DNA of 64,000 nt from an uncultured Opitutales bacterium (GCA_937775295.1 CALKBZ010000005.1:87871-151870); one strand, 5' to 3'. Shown: positions 53,957 to 64,000, counted from the stretch's first letter. Notes: generated from the letters alone by a model not told the origin. Translations and numbers: made by a program.

Positions 53957-55069
53957 TTATAATGGATGGGTCATTGTGGCAGTTACGCCGTTGTTTGCGT
54001 TGGGCTTGAGGGTGATTTCCCCTTCAAGGTTACGAATAGTGTGACGAGATATAGTGAGTCCCATACCACGACCGACGGAGGTCTTGGACGTGATGAAGGG
54101 TTCAAATAAAGTGTCTGTGACTTCTGGGTCAATACCAGCGCCACAGTCGATGACTTTGACCTCTAGCATGGCAGGCCCATTATCGCGCGATATGCGGGCG
54201 GTGAGATTGATGGTTCGGTCTGCATCTGCGGTACCCTTCGCATAGCTTTCCCATGCGTTGATTAGAAGCTTAACGAGGATGATTTCGAATATTTCTGGAT
54301 TCGCCGCAATGGTGGTGCTTTCGTCGAGTTGCAAGTCGAGTGAGACTAGAGCGGGGACCTCATGCTCATTCTTAAGACGGTCAACACTGTTATTTAGTAG
54401 GTAGACGATCGACTGGGTGGATAGTTCGATGCGTTCGTTGTTAGTGAGTGTTCCGAGTTGGCGGATAATATCAACCATCCGGTTAATCGCGTTGTCCATC
54501 AACATGACGCTACGCTTGACCATGTCGGGGCTGTCGTAGCCATTTTTGATTAGATTGAGATAACCGACTGCGGCGCCGAGTAGATTATTTAAGTTATGCG
54601 TGATCCCTTGGGTGATAGCTCCGACTGCAGCTGACTTTCGAACCCCGCTGAGGCGTGTTTGTAATTCTAGGTTTTCGCGGAAAATATCTTGCAGGCGAAG
54701 CTGTGTCCGTACGCGGGCTAGAGTCTCATCAAGGTCGATCGGTTTTGTGATGTAGTCGACTGCGCCGGCATTCAAACCTTCGAGCTTTCCTTCTTTCGAG
54801 GCTTTCGCGGTAATCAAGATAATGGGGATAGCCTCAGTCGTCGGATTTGCCTTCAGACGTTTGCAAGTTTCGATGCCGTCTATTTCGGGCATCATGATGT
54901 CGAGTAGGATTAAGTCGGGGAGATCTTGCTTAACAATGTTTAAGCATTCGCGTCCGTTGTAAGCGACGAGGATCTCCATGTTTTGTCGTTCAAGTGTGCG
55001 TTGCAGCAGCTTGATGTTGATCGGCTGATCGTCGACAACGAGGATTTTGGGCTTACGATTAGTGATCAA
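53957..55069 (-). CDS. Response regulator-histidine kinase hybrid (REC-HisKA-HATPase)
   Basis: 370-aa soluble sensor with an N-terminal receiver and C-terminal kinase. REC residues 8-125: VVDDQPINIKLL, Asp57 in LILLDIMMPEIDG, Lys109 in YITKPID. The kinase has His158 in GAITQGITHNLNNLLGAAVGY, the N box VKLLINAWESY, G1 VIDCGAGIDP and the G2-like GRGMGLTISRHTIRNLEGEI. There is no membrane segment or HTH, so its input probably comes by phosphotransfer to REC or from a partner. It ends exactly at proC. Confidence 0.92.
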   Translation of the reverse strand: MITNRKPKILVVDDQPINIKLLQRTLERQNMEILVAYNGRECLNIVKQDLPDLILLDIMMPEIDGIETCKRLKANPTTEAIPIILITAKASKEGKLEGLNAGAVDYITKPIDLDETLARVRTQLRLQDIFRENLELQTRLSGVRKSAAVGAITQGITHNLNNLLGAAVGYLNLIKNGYDSPDMVKRSVMLMDNAINRMVDIIRQLGTLTNNERIELSTQSIVYLLNNSVDRLKNEHEVPALVSLDLQLDESTTIAANPEIFEIILVKLLINAWESYAKGTADADRTINLTARISRDNGPAMLEVKVIDCGAGIDPEVTDTLFEPFITSKTSVGRGMGLTISRHTIRNLEGEITLKPNANNGVTATMTHPL

Positions 55070-55166
55070 AAAGATGCTTGTTTGGGGGGCAAATGAAGTC
55101 GGTTGGCCTATGTAATATGATGTTAAACAAGTCTAGACTGATTTTTAGGAAGTTAAAACAGAAAAA

Positions 55167-55817
55167 TTAATTAGGATTTGTAGACGAACTGTTAAGCGAC
55201 TCGGCCCTCTGTAGTTGAGTTTCGTCAATAACGGCCGTTCGACTTAGTAGATCGTGGCCCATTTGGCGGCGCTTATTGAAAAAGAGTGGAATGAGTATCG
55301 CTGCCCAGCCAATGATACCAAAGCTAAAGAGCATGATTGTTTTCAGACCTCCACGAACGATGCCACTAAAGATCGTGGGCTCTCCGAGTGTAATGGTGCT
55401 GATGCTACGCAGCCGACAGCAACGTTTGCCGAGTGAACTACCGCCGAAGAATACTTCTCCCGCGGAAAAGTAGAACCAAGCCACTGTGATGGTCGTGCTT
55501 AGGGCATAGGAAATGATTTCAAATAGTTCAGGGTTGGAGCCGTTCATGTCGAAAAACATGCGTTTTGCATAATCGAGGTTTTGCATGGCGACGTTGTAAT
55601 CTGCCCAGACTGAAGCCGCCTCGGGGAAGCTTTCGGATAGCGTCACTTTTAAAATTATCGCACTGACTCCAAGGATCAGCGCTAAATCTAAGCAGAATGC
55701 TAGCGCACGAATAGCAAAGCGTGCCGTCGGCATCGGCCCGCTGTCGCATAATACCGAGTCGAGCGGGTTGCTCGGTTTGCTCAATGCTGGCTCTGGTGGA
55801 GCGTGCTGTGTGCTCAT
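55167..55817 (-). CDS. RDD family membrane protein
   Basis: 216 aa. The RDD domain starts [27 protein letters not shown] (Arg and Asp in helix 1) and continues with a second helix pair ([41 protein letters not shown]) and a last hydrophobic pair ([20 protein letters not shown]). The ends are hydrophilic. The role is unknown; some RDD proteins move ions or compatible solutes. The start overlaps the folD stop by 4 bases (ATGA). Confidence 0.85.
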   Translation of the reverse strand: MSTQHAPPEPALSKPSNPLDSVLCDSGPMPTARFAIRALAFCLDLALILGVSAIILKVTLSESFPEAASVWADYNVAMQNLDYAKRMFFDMNGSNPELFEIISYALSTTITVAWFYFSAGEVFFGGSSLGKRCCRLRSISTITLGEPTIFSGIVRGGLKTIMLFSFGIIGWAAILIPLFFNKRRQMGHDLLSRTAVIDETQLQRAESLNSSSTNPN

Positions 55818-56686
55818 GCTTGAGTGGCTTTGAAGGCTCGCAGAGTGTTGTGCATTAGCATGGCAACAGTCATCGGCCCGACGCCGCCAGGGACGGGCGT
55901 GATGTGTGCTGCTTTGGCTGAGACGGTGGCAAACTCGACATCGCCAACGAGGCGAAAGCCGTTCTTCTTGCTGGCGTCCTCAACGCGATTGATGCCGACG
56001 TCGATGATGTTGACGCCGTCTTTGACCATGTCTGCTGTGACGAAATTGGCGCGTCCAATCGCTGCGATCAGCACATCGGCTTGGCGGGTGATGCTTGGTA
56101 GGTCGGCGGTGCGAGAGTGGCAGACGGTGACGGTGGCATTGCCCGGGCAAGCTTTTTGCATCATAAGTAATGCGGCTGGTTTACCGACGATTTGACTGCG
56201 ACCGAGTACGACGACGTGCTTGCCTTCGGTTTCGATCCCGCTGCGCTTAATCAGTTGGACGATGCCGGCAGGTGTGCAGGCAACGAAGCCACTGCTGTCT
56301 TCTTGACAGAGTTTACCGATGTTAACGGTGTTGAAGCCGTCGACGTCTTTGCCTGGAAGGACACGGTTAAAAGTGGCGGTTTCATTGATGTGCTTTGGCA
56401 GTGGCGCTTGAATCAGGATACCATTGACGTCGGAATCAGCGTTGAGTGCGTCAATTTGGGCGAACAGCTCTTCTGATGTAATGCTTTCGGGGAGCAGTAT
56501 TATGCGGCTTTCGATGCCGATTTTTTCGGCAGTTTTCTCCTTTTTACGTACATAAGAGACTGAGGCCGGGTCTTCGCCGACGCGAATGAAGGCGACCAAT
56601 GGCTTTTTGCCTGAAAGTGCGCCGACTTCGACCGTGAGTTCTTCAATAATGGATGCTGCGATTGCGTTGCCGTCGATGAGTTGCAT
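55814..56686 (-). CDS. folD: Methylenetetrahydrofolate dehydrogenase/cyclohydrolase
   Basis: Bifunctional enzyme converting 5,10-methylene-THF to 10-formyl-THF, the donor used by PurH. Motifs: [28 protein letters not shown] (catalytic Lys in YxxxK), [29 protein letters not shown] and [20 protein letters not shown]. 290 aa. The RDD gene overlaps its stop by 4 bases. Confidence 0.97.
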   Translation of the reverse strand: MQLIDGNAIAASIIEELTVEVGALSGKKPLVAFIRVGEDPASVSYVRKKEKTAEKIGIESRIILLPESITSEELFAQIDALNADSDVNGILIQAPLPKHINETATFNRVLPGKDVDGFNTVNIGKLCQEDSSGFVACTPAGIVQLIKRSGIETEGKHVVVLGRSQIVGKPAALLMMQKACPGNATVTVCHSRTADLPSITRQADVLIAAIGRANFVTADMVKDGVNIIDVGINRVEDASKKNGFRLVGDVEFATVSAKAAHITPVPGGVGPMTVAMLMHNTLRAFKATQA

Positions 56687-56736
56687 GATTAATTAGTTAG
56701 TCAGATTTTTTGTTAAACTTTAAAGGTGTGTGAAAT

Positions 56737-57672
56737 TTATTCCGTGAGGCGGATGGTGCGAGCCTGAATTATTAGGTTTTGGCTACCCGCTACGACCGTC
56801 CTGACTTCGCCGATGATTTGAACTTTCTGATTCAGTAAGGGACGGAGATCGTTGATAAATAGTTGAGTCATATCGACGTAGGTAGTTTGTTGGCCAGTCG
56901 ACGATTTGAGGCGAACTGTGAAGCGTGGCCCAGAGGGACTTATTTCGCGAACCAGAGTTCCGGTTAAATTTCGTAGTGGTGTGTTTGCGTCGACTTCCGG
57001 GCGCTGTGGGAGTTCGGATTCTTGCTGGTCAGCGACGCCAGTCATGATGCTGCTCGGTTGCACTCGTTCTGCTGACTGTGCTCTCTTTGGTGGAATGAGA
57101 GCCGGCGTTCCGGGGTTGGCGGCTTGCCAGTTAATGTTTTCTGGGCTAAGTGGGGTGGGTGCAAGCTGGCCGACCTTTACGTTCGTATCTATTTTGAGGC
57201 GTTGCGGGAGTGCGTGCGCCGGCACTTGATCGGCGGTGTAGTTTGGAATGGCGAGTGAGTTGAAATAAACGGGCACGGCCTTGCGGAAACGAATGGTCGA
57301 CCAGGTGTCGTTGCGCGCGATAATCTCGAATATATCGTGCGGTTGGATCGTAGTTAGCACTTGAGAATGCTGATTGGGTTCTAGGCGCACTAGGCTATTA
57401 GGCGCGGCTTCGAAGTTCTTGGAGAGTCGCTGGCTAAGAATGTAGCCGTCGAGTGTGATGGTATATTCGAGCCATTTCCAGCCCTGCTGTGCTTTGTCCG
57501 CTGCCAACACGGCGCGGGCTTGCTGCATCAGCGATGAGTGGGCATCGATTTTGGTAATAATTGCGGCCTCTGTGGATGGCGCCAGTCGGAGTATGACGTC
57601 GTTGCCGTATAAATGCGCTGCGCAGATCAGTGCTGTCATTGCGAATGGAGTTGTGCGCCAATTCTGCATCAT
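56737..57672 (-). CDS. Secreted protein with SH3-like segment, function unknown
   Basis: About 311 aa, from the ATG at 57672 (57669 equally possible; the longer frame would overlap the next gene). The N-terminal MQNWRTTPFAMTALICAAHLYG looks like a signal peptide. A middle segment (VLTTIQPHDIFEIIARNDTWSTIRFRKAVPVYF) resembles a bacterial SH3 domain. After a Pro-rich linker, the C-terminal domain (TGTLVREISPSGPRFTVRLKSSTGQQTTYVDM to VQIIGEVRTVVAGSQNLIIQARTIRLTE) looks OB-like. It lies 29 bases after the pseudouridine synthase gene. Confidence 0.72.
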   Translation of the reverse strand: MMQNWRTTPFAMTALICAAHLYGNDVILRLAPSTEAAIITKIDAHSSLMQQARAVLAADKAQQGWKWLEYTITLDGYILSQRLSKNFEAAPNSLVRLEPNQHSQVLTTIQPHDIFEIIARNDTWSTIRFRKAVPVYFNSLAIPNYTADQVPAHALPQRLKIDTNVKVGQLAPTPLSPENINWQAANPGTPALIPPKRAQSAERVQPSSIMTGVADQQESELPQRPEVDANTPLRNLTGTLVREISPSGPRFTVRLKSSTGQQTTYVDMTQLFINDLRPLLNQKVQIIGEVRTVVAGSQNLIIQARTIRLTE

Positions 57673-57700
57673 GGAATAATTAAAAGGGAATCCTGTGAGG

Positions 57701-58435
57701 CTATTTGGTAAAGAGGCGATCGATATCTTTTTTGCCAAGTATTTTGATGCCACCTTTAGGGATGTTCTTTAGAATGATGCCGCCGATTTGTACGCGAACA
57801 AGTTTTTTGACGAAATAGTGGTGCGCTTCGAATAAACGGCGAATTTCGCGCTTTTTTCCATGATGAAGATGCACTTCGAGGCGACGTGCAGAACCCTCGC
57901 CTAAGTCGGGGGCTGGGATGACTCGCTCCGCTTTAAGGAAGTCGCCTTCAAATTCAACGCCAGCCAATAGCTTTGGGATATCTATTTTTTTGAAATCTTT
58001 GTTGAGCACGACACGGTAGCGTTTGGTGATTTCGGTGCTCGGGTGGGCGATCTTGTTGGCGAGGTCGCCGTCGTTGGTAATAATGAGAAGGCCCTCGCTG
58101 TCTTTATCAAGTCTGCCGGCACAGAAGAGGCGCAGGCGCTGAAGGTCGGGTTGAAGGAGTTGAAAGACCGTTTTTTCGGCAAAAGGGTCTGAGTTGGTGC
58201 AGACGTAGCCTTTTGGCTTATTCATTACCAGAGTGATAGAGCGCTCCTGTTTGTGTAGGATCGGTTTGTTGTTCACGAAGATCGCTGCGTCTGGGAGTGC
58301 TTTGTCGCCAAGTTCGGCTCTTTTGCCGTTCACACGTACATTACCATCTTCGATGTGGCGCTCAGCTTCACGACGTGAGCAAATGCCTGCGTTGGCTATA
58401 ATTTTCTGGATGCGTTGTTCTTCTGGCTTTGACAT
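57701..58435 (-). CDS. RsuA/RluB-family pseudouridine synthase
   Basis: rRNA pseudouridine synthase, 244 aa. The N-terminal S4 domain is IQKIIANAGICSRREAERHIEDGNVRVNGKRAELGDK. The catalytic Asp lies in LFCAGRLDKDSEGLLIITNDG, and LHHGKKREIRRLFEAHHYFVKKLVRVQIG matches the RluB/RsuA ending. The ATG at 58435 (MSKPEEQR) is used, since upstream there is only a TTG. RluB (23S) and RsuA (16S) types cannot be separated by eye. Confidence 0.93.
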   Translation of the reverse strand: MSKPEEQRIQKIIANAGICSRREAERHIEDGNVRVNGKRAELGDKALPDAAIFVNNKPILHKQERSITLVMNKPKGYVCTNSDPFAEKTVFQLLQPDLQRLRLFCAGRLDKDSEGLLIITNDGDLANKIAHPSTEITKRYRVVLNKDFKKIDIPKLLAGVEFEGDFLKAERVIPAPDLGEGSARRLEVHLHHGKKREIRRLFEAHHYFVKKLVRVQIGGIILKNIPKGGIKILGKKDIDRLFTK

Positions 58436-58564
58436 ACATGAACTTGAGTCTACTTCCGGCTCTGCTGTCAATATTGCTCGATAAAAGTAACATTCGTGCT
58501 TGCCCCGAGTCGAAATAATGGGGAAGACTTTAAAGCTTAATATAAAGTGAACTTAATTTTTTGA

Positions 58565-59313
<749 letters not shown>

Positions 59314-59345
59314 CTGAAAAGAAGTTAATCTAAATTTAATATATT

Positions 59346-59600
59346 ATGTCAGAACAAACAATCGAACAACGCGTATCAACAATCATCGTAGACCAGCTCA
59401 ACGTAAATGAAGAGCAGGTAACGGCAGCAGCGTCTTTTCTTGACGATCTCGGTGCTGATTCTCTCGACACTGTCGAGCTGATCATGGCATTTGAAGAAGA
59501 GTTTCAGGACGAGATTGACGGCGAAATCCCAGAAGCTGATGCTGAAAAGCTACAGACTGTTGGCGATGTCGTTAAATACATCACTGAAAAGGCTGGATAA
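59346..59600 (+). CDS. acpP: Acyl carrier protein
   Basis: 84 aa, acidic. The phosphopantetheine serine lies in the motif [19 protein letters not shown]. The remaining sequence ([15 protein letters not shown]) completes the four-helix fold. No SD sequence precedes it (TAATATATT before ATG), although this should be one of the most highly translated genes, which shows that the genome does not rely on SD signals. Confidence 0.97.
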   Translation: MSEQTIEQRVSTIIVDQLNVNEEQVTAAASFLDDLGADSLDTVELIMAFEEEFQDEIDGEIPEADAEKLQTVGDVVKYITEKAG

Positions 59601-59662
59601 TCCCTTTCTTTACATTTCACAACTTAAGCCGCTTAATCGCGGCTTACTTTTTATCTCAAACT

Positions 59663-60919
59663 ATGGACGAATCGTTTAAACGACAGCGAGTAGTGATTAC
59701 CGGTATCGGAACTGTCACAAGTTACGGCAATGGAGTTGATTCCTTCTGGGATAGTCTTCTTGCTGGAAAAAGTGGTCTCGATCGGGTTCAGTCATTCGAT
59801 ACTACCGAATATGCATGCAAAGTGGGAGCGGAAGCTCTGGACTTTAAGCCAGGTGATTTTATGGACCCTAAAGAGGCTCGTCGAAACGACCGCTTTACTC
59901 AGTTCGCAGTCGCGGCGTCTAAGCTTGCATTAGATGATGCTGACATCGATCCAACCAAGCTGGATGCGGACCGTTTTGGCGTGCTCGTTGGCTCTGGTAT
60001 TGGAGGGATGTTAACGACTCAGATACAGAGTCGCCGCCTCGTTGAGAAGGGACCGCGCAAGGTGTCTCCATTTATGATTCCTTCTTTAATCGCAAATATC
60101 GCCAGTGGTGTGGTTGCGATTGAGGTGGGTGCTCGTGGTCCCAATTACGGCATCGTCAGTGCCTGTGCTTCTGGCACGCACAGTATCGGCGAGTCATTCC
60201 GCATGTTGCGCGACAATGATGTCGACGTGATGATCGCTGGAGGTAGCGAGGCTGCCGTCACGGAGCTTGGTTACGCTGGGTTCTGTTCGATGAAAGCGAT
60301 GAGTACGAACTTCAACGACGAGCCTACACGTGCTAGCCGTCCTTTTGATAAGGGTCGTGATGGGTTTGTGATGGGTGAAGGCGCTGGAGTCTTAATTATG
60401 GAGACTTTGGAGCATGCGCAGGCGCGTGGTGCAACAATCTACTGTGAAATTGCTGGTTATGGTGCGACTTGTGATGCGTATCACATCACGTCTCCCGATC
60501 CAGAAGGTAAGGCACTTTCGTTTGCTATCGCCAAGGTGATCAAGCAAGCGGGCCTGCAACCGGAAGATGTTGATTATATCAATGCGCACGGCACTTCGAC
60601 TCCATACAATGATAAGTTCGAGACTGTCGCGATTAAGAAAGCGCTGGGTGATCATGCATACAAGATTCCCGTTACTTCCACTAAAGGAATGACGGGGCAC
60701 TTGCTCGGCGCTGCGGGTGGTATTGAATCTGCGGTTTGTGCCCTTGCCATTCGTGATGGCAAGATCCCACCGACGATCAATTACGAAGAACCTGATCCAG
60801 ATTGTGATCTCGATTGCGTGCCAAACGAGATGCGTGAAGCAAAAGTGAATGTCGCGATTTGTAATAACCTTGGATTTGGCGGACATAATGCGACGCTTCT
60901 ATTTAAGAAGTTCGTTTAG
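59663..60919 (+). CDS. fabF: 3-oxoacyl-[acyl-carrier-protein] synthase II
   Basis: Condensing enzyme of fatty-acid elongation, 418 aa. Catalytic Cys is in GIVSACASGTHSIGE, the His residues are in YINAHGTSTPYND and KGMTGHLLGAAGG. VVITGIGTVTSYGNGVDSFWDSLLAGKSG is the usual start. Ends the fabG-acpP-fabF unit and is followed by a strong terminator. Confidence 0.97.
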   Translation: MDESFKRQRVVITGIGTVTSYGNGVDSFWDSLLAGKSGLDRVQSFDTTEYACKVGAEALDFKPGDFMDPKEARRNDRFTQFAVAASKLALDDADIDPTKLDADRFGVLVGSGIGGMLTTQIQSRRLVEKGPRKVSPFMIPSLIANIASGVVAIEVGARGPNYGIVSACASGTHSIGESFRMLRDNDVDVMIAGGSEAAVTELGYAGFCSMKAMSTNFNDEPTRASRPFDKGRDGFVMGEGAGVLIMETLEHAQARGATIYCEIAGYGATCDAYHITSPDPEGKALSFAIAKVIKQAGLQPEDVDYINAHGTSTPYNDKFETVAIKKALGDHAYKIPVTSTKGMTGHLLGAAGGIESAVCALAIRDGKIPPTINYEEPDPDCDLDCVPNEMREAKVNVAICNNLGFGGHNATLLFKKFV

Positions 60920-60946
60920 TATCGACCATTGCTGTTTTTTAGCGAG

Positions 60947-60975
60947 AAGCCCGCGATTTTTCGTGGGCTTTTTTT
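60947..60975 (+). terminator. Terminator after fabF
   Basis: AAGCCCGCGA-TTTT-TCGTGGGCTT (10-bp stem with one G-T pair), then five further T. It closes the fatty-acid cluster. Confidence 0.92.
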
Positions 60976-61088
60976 GTTTGATTGTTGCTTGTCCGGCCTT
61001 GTCATTCTTCTGAATGGATTTGATCTGACACGCTTGCTGCCGCGAATTTTAAGCGGCAGCATCGATTGACTTCGCGGCAAGGAATTAC

Positions 61089-61754
61089 CAACAAATACAG
61101 GATGTCATCTTGTCAGTGGTCGAGGTGAGTGAAGACGCACCCAGCACCCTTATTTTTTAAAAAACTTAAAATGCGCAGCTTAAGGATGAGTTGTTGGCTT
61201 CGGGGGGATTCTTTTATGTTTTGGTGCGTCGACTTGAGCTCGGTTCAAACGTAGAAATTGAAGATAGTCTGAAGCGGCACTTACAGGCCATATGCGCTTC
61301 AGTACGATGCCCCGACGACTGTGTCTCGACTGACTGAGATGGGCGTGGAACCGTTTGTGATTTTAGCTTCTTTATTGTGTGAGTTTGTGTGTGCCCAACG
61401 GCTGATGCGACGAGTCTGTAAGTCGTGTAGCAAGTCCACCTACAGTCTAGTAACGAAGCTGCGATTATGTGGCGTGTTTTTGGTTGGACTGGATAAGTTC
61501 CGCGTGCGAGCGAAGATGGTTGGCCGAGTAGCGGTGGTAACGGCTATCACAGCTGTGTCGGCATTCGCGAATTGATGGCCACGAGTGAAGAGCTTTTTCA
61601 AGCGATTAATTCCGAAGAAGAAGCGGTCGTGCTCAAGCGAATTGCGATGCGTAATAGAATGAAGACTTTACACCAAGACTGTAGGCTGAAGGTCAAGGAG
61701 GGTTTGACGACAATGGAAGAGGCCTTGGGTGCGGTGCCGGTTGACATGGGATAA
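61089..61754 (+). pseudogene. Decayed type II secretion / type IV pilus ATPase (GspE/PilB-like)
   Basis: Fragments of one ATPase appear in order but in different frames. (1) QQIQDVILSVVEVSEDAPST (from 61089), the segment before the N2/RecA core. (2) VRRLELGSNVEIE (about 61227-61265). (3) EAALTGH (about 61273-61293). (4) [41 protein letters not shown] (about 61308-61430), the region after the His box up to the Cys pair. (5) [25 protein letters not shown] to [10 protein letters not shown] (to 61754). Walker A and B are lost. Several deletions and frameshifts make this a dead gene. No other pilus or secretion gene is in the window. Confidence 0.8.
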
Positions 61755-61794
61755 TACGCAGTTTCCGAAGGCAGCTAGTACATCTAGCAACTTC

Positions 61795-63096
61795 TTAGTC
61801 TAGCGCAGCTAGGATCGATTGAGCGATCCGCACGCTGCTACCTTTATTATCTACGTGCCAGTCTCTGCCCGCCTGTGACATTACAGCCCGTGCCTTCGAA
61901 TCTTTGACTAGATCGAGGACGAGTGCTTTGAGGTGGTTTTCATCGGTTGCGTATAGCGCAGCACCACTATGCACTAAGGATTTTGCCACTGCCTTAAAAT
62001 TTGTCATGTTTGGCCCCATTAAAATAGGGATGCCGATGCCAGCCGCTTCGATCGGTGTTTGCCCGCCTGTATTTGGCTCAAGGCTTTTGCCAACGAAGGC
62101 TAGGTCTGCCACTTGCGTGAGGCGAGCGAGCTCACCAGTTGTATCGGCCAATTGAATACTGACGCTCTTGGCTGTCGCTGTGTTTTGTGAGCGTTGATGC
62201 CATGTGAGCGGCTGCTGTTTGAGTAAGCGTATTATTTCTGCACCACGCTCTGCGTGGCGAGGCACTAACAATAGGCGGCAATCGATGCCTGTCTCAATGA
62301 CACTCGCTTGGATGCGCAGGAGAGCCGCTTCTTCGCCAGGCCAGGTTGAAGATCCGAGTAAGATGAACGGTGGCTCTTGTTCGGTCTGGTGTCCAAACCC
62401 TAGCTCCTCACAGAGCGCCGTATGTGCGACTTGGTCGAGTTGCGTCCCGATAGTGACGTCGAATTTTATACTGCCAGTGGATACGGTGGTGTCTGCATCG
62501 GCGCCCAGTTCAATGAGACGAGCTTGGTCTAGATCACTGGCTGCGAAGATGTAGTTCAGCTTTTGTAGCAGGCGTTTTGCGAATCTCGGTACTTTTTGAT
62601 AACGCTTAAAACTTCTATCTGAGATACGTGCATTGATTAGGAATGTAGGGATGCGGTTGTTGCGCGCTCGATGCAAGTGCTCAGGCCAGAGTTCGCTCTC
62701 GGTCATAATAATTGCGTCTGGCTGTATTCGTTGCCACGCCAGTCGTGAAAACAGCCAGAAATCGAGCGGAAATATGCCAATGCTATAAACGTGTTCCTTG
62801 TAGCGTTTTTTGGCCTCGGCGTATCCGGTGCTGGTGGTAGTGGTCAGTACGATTTCGATAGTATTGTCTGCCTGTAAGGCTTGGATCAGTGGGCCAATTG
62901 CCAGTATCTCGCCGACGCTGACTGCTTGCAGCCAGATGCGTTTCTTGTTCGGGGCGGGTGGGCTGAGTCGCCGGAATCGTCCTAGTCGATGCTGGAAGTC
63001 TTTTGCGTAACCGCCACGCCGCCACATGCGCCAACCGTAGTAGGGCAGCACCACCAATAGGGTGGGGAGGTACAGTAATCGATAGAGCCAAATCAT
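61795..63096 (-). CDS. waaA: 3-deoxy-D-manno-octulosonic acid transferase
   Basis: GT30 enzyme that adds Kdo to lipid A precursor at the inner membrane. N-terminal membrane helix LYRLLYLPTLLVVLPYYGWRMW; then IWLQAVSVGEILAIGPLIQAL (catalytic Glu), TESELWPEHLHRARNNRIPTFLINARIS, LLGSSTWPGEE, and FVGKSLEPNTGGQTPIEAAGIGIPILMGP with the NxxEP-like C-terminal motif. The ATG at 63096 (MIWLYRLLY) is preferred; the frame upstream begins only at a TTG. 433 aa. Evidence that the organism makes Kdo-containing LPS. Confidence 0.95.
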   Translation of the reverse strand: MIWLYRLLYLPTLLVVLPYYGWRMWRRGGYAKDFQHRLGRFRRLSPPAPNKKRIWLQAVSVGEILAIGPLIQALQADNTIEIVLTTTTSTGYAEAKKRYKEHVYSIGIFPLDFWLFSRLAWQRIQPDAIIMTESELWPEHLHRARNNRIPTFLINARISDRSFKRYQKVPRFAKRLLQKLNYIFAASDLDQARLIELGADADTTVSTGSIKFDVTIGTQLDQVAHTALCEELGFGHQTEQEPPFILLGSSTWPGEEAALLRIQASVIETGIDCRLLLVPRHAERGAEIIRLLKQQPLTWHQRSQNTATAKSVSIQLADTTGELARLTQVADLAFVGKSLEPNTGGQTPIEAAGIGIPILMGPNMTNFKAVAKSLVHSGAALYATDENHLKALVLDLVKDSKARAVMSQAGRDWHVDNKGSSVRIAQSILAALD

Positions 63097-63174
63097 TTTA
63101 GAGGATATCAATCGTCATTCAGCCAGTTTGAAAGTTTAAAAGCGATAAAACTGAGCTGACGCGCAAGTGTGGTA

Positions 63175-63209
63175 AATAAAATCGGCCAGAAGCAAAATGC
63201 TTCTGACCG
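63175..63209 (-). terminator. Terminator after the PagL-like gene
   Basis: On the minus strand, CGGTCAGAAGC-ATTTT-GCTTCTGGCCG (11-bp stem, one T-G pair) is followed by ATTTTATTT. It separates the PagL-like gene from waaA. Confidence 0.85.
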
Positions 63210-63234
63210 ACCGGAAAAAGTGTATGCGGGATTC

Positions 63235-63777
63235 TTAGAAAGAATGCGATAGAGCGAACGCGTGCATCTCGACACCCGGATTTTCATTTTCGATCCCTGC
63301 ATTGGATGTGTGTTGGTAGCGATATTCGATCGCCCAGCGTTCGCACATTTGCCAATTTAAGCCGATGCTGCTGGTGAATTGAATGTTACCGCCAAAATCA
63401 AAATCGCCGAAGCTATCCTCGGAGTAGAGTGATGGGCCGGATTGAAGGACCAAGACGACTGGTAGGTCCTCATGGGCCAATTCAAGATTCAAGCCAAAGT
63501 GTAAGTAGCCCGCAACCTCACCCTCGCCTGCGAGGGCACCAACTGCGGCTTCGTAGCCGAGGCCAGCATTGAACTTCTCCGAGAGATCCCAGTCCCTCTT
63601 TGGTACAGATGTACAATACAGCTCGTAGCTCGTTAAGCTTACCGGAGTACTCGTATCAACCGCGACACGCAGACCAACTGTATCAAAGGGTGAGTCTGGA
63701 GTCTCTGTGACGGCTATGTCAGCTAGCAGGCTCGTGCTGATCAGTGTCAGTGCGATGTAAGCAAGTGTGTGATTCAT
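63235..63777 (-). CDS. PagL-like outer-membrane protein (acyloxyacyl hydrolase / lipid A 3-O-deacylase family)
   Basis: 180 aa with a signal peptide (first 19 residues, ending LLA). The C-terminal pattern EYRYQHTSNAGIENENPGVEMHAFALSHSF follows the PagL motif with His-x-Ser and a downstream Glu, and ends in Phe as outer-membrane barrels do. The middle shows alternating barrel strands. Family members remove the 3-O acyl chain from lipid A; activity here is inferred. It sits next to waaA but has its own terminator. Confidence 0.7.
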   Translation of the reverse strand: MNHTLAYIALTLISTSLLADIAVTETPDSPFDTVGLRVAVDTSTPVSLTSYELYCTSVPKRDWDLSEKFNAGLGYEAAVGALAGEGEVAGYLHFGLNLELAHEDLPVVLVLQSGPSLYSEDSFGDFDFGGNIQFTSSIGLNWQMCERWAIEYRYQHTSNAGIENENPGVEMHAFALSHSF

Positions 63778-63922
63778 ATGACAATTTTATCAGTATTGTT
63801 AATCAATTAACCTTAAAATTTATAATCGGTCCATAGGTGAGTCAACGTCCCATTTAAGCAAATAATTGCCTAAAAAGTCGATTTCTATTGACCTGAGAGC
63901 CACGGTTAATTTGTTCAACCTC

Positions 63923-64000
<78 letters not shown>

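Overview
This 64 kb window is chromosomal DNA of a Gram-negative, LPS-making bacterium. It carries waaA, an lptD-type gene and a PagL-like gene. Protein content (mpl, sigma-54, LexA, hesB-type Fe-S protein, a TIGR03663-type membrane protein), GTCGACC-type intergenic palindromes and the near absence of Shine-Dalgarno (SD) sequences suggest Verrucomicrobiota, probably class Opitutae. That placement is inference from remembered family features; no search was run. No rRNA, CRISPR array, integrase or insertion sequence is visible.

Layout. 1-9.7 kb: end of purH, an M48 lipoprotein peptidase, gltX-glnS, a PhoD-like phosphatase, trpS, a large coiled-coil membrane protein and tRNA-Leu(CAA). 9.8-13.2 kb: a possible structured RNA, an HTH-metallo-beta-lactamase fusion, a NarL/LuxR response regulator and two orphan proteins. 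13.2-23 kb: an IPT-like lipoprotein, hemW, rpoN, an Fe-S carrier, a COG2509 flavoprotein, apbE, and a divergent pair of polyprenol-linked glycosyltransferase genes. 23-30 kb: lexA with a candidate operator, then an oppABCDF-type peptide importer interrupted by an antisense DUF4250 gene. 30-36.7 kb: recQ, metK, ahcY, a 600-bp repeat nest and an M42 aminopeptidase. 36.7-40 kb: a frameshifted LEA-type lipoprotein, a small anti-sigma-like protein, a DUF2867 SDR protein and a low-molecular-weight phosphatase. 40.1-41.9 kb: a probable horizontally acquired AAA ATPase plus DUF4276 (Toprim-like) pair resembling known anti-phage modules. 42-50.2 kb: a pseudo-S41 protein, purD, mpl, and the lptD-scpA-orf-orf-trxA operon. 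50.4-64 kb: glgB, slyX, a folD-RDD-hybrid kinase-proC run, an SH3-like secreted protein, a pseudouridine synthase, fabG-acpP-fabF, a decayed pilB/gspE pseudogene, waaA, a PagL-like protein and the start of tRNA-Ser(GGA).

Functional themes. Purine synthesis is represented at both ends of the pathway (purH, purD). metK and ahcY sit together as two steps of the SAM cycle. fabG-acpP-fabF forms a fatty-acid elongation cluster. gltX next to glnS indicates that Gln-tRNA is charged directly.

The points most worth attention are the ATPase/DUF4276 pair, whose two genes carry consensus SD sequences while their neighbours have none; the repeat nest at 35.0-35.5 kb, where an 87-bp element sits between duplicated terminator halves; the pilB/gspE remnant; the broken LEA lipoprotein; and the possible RNA at 10.07-10.18 kb.
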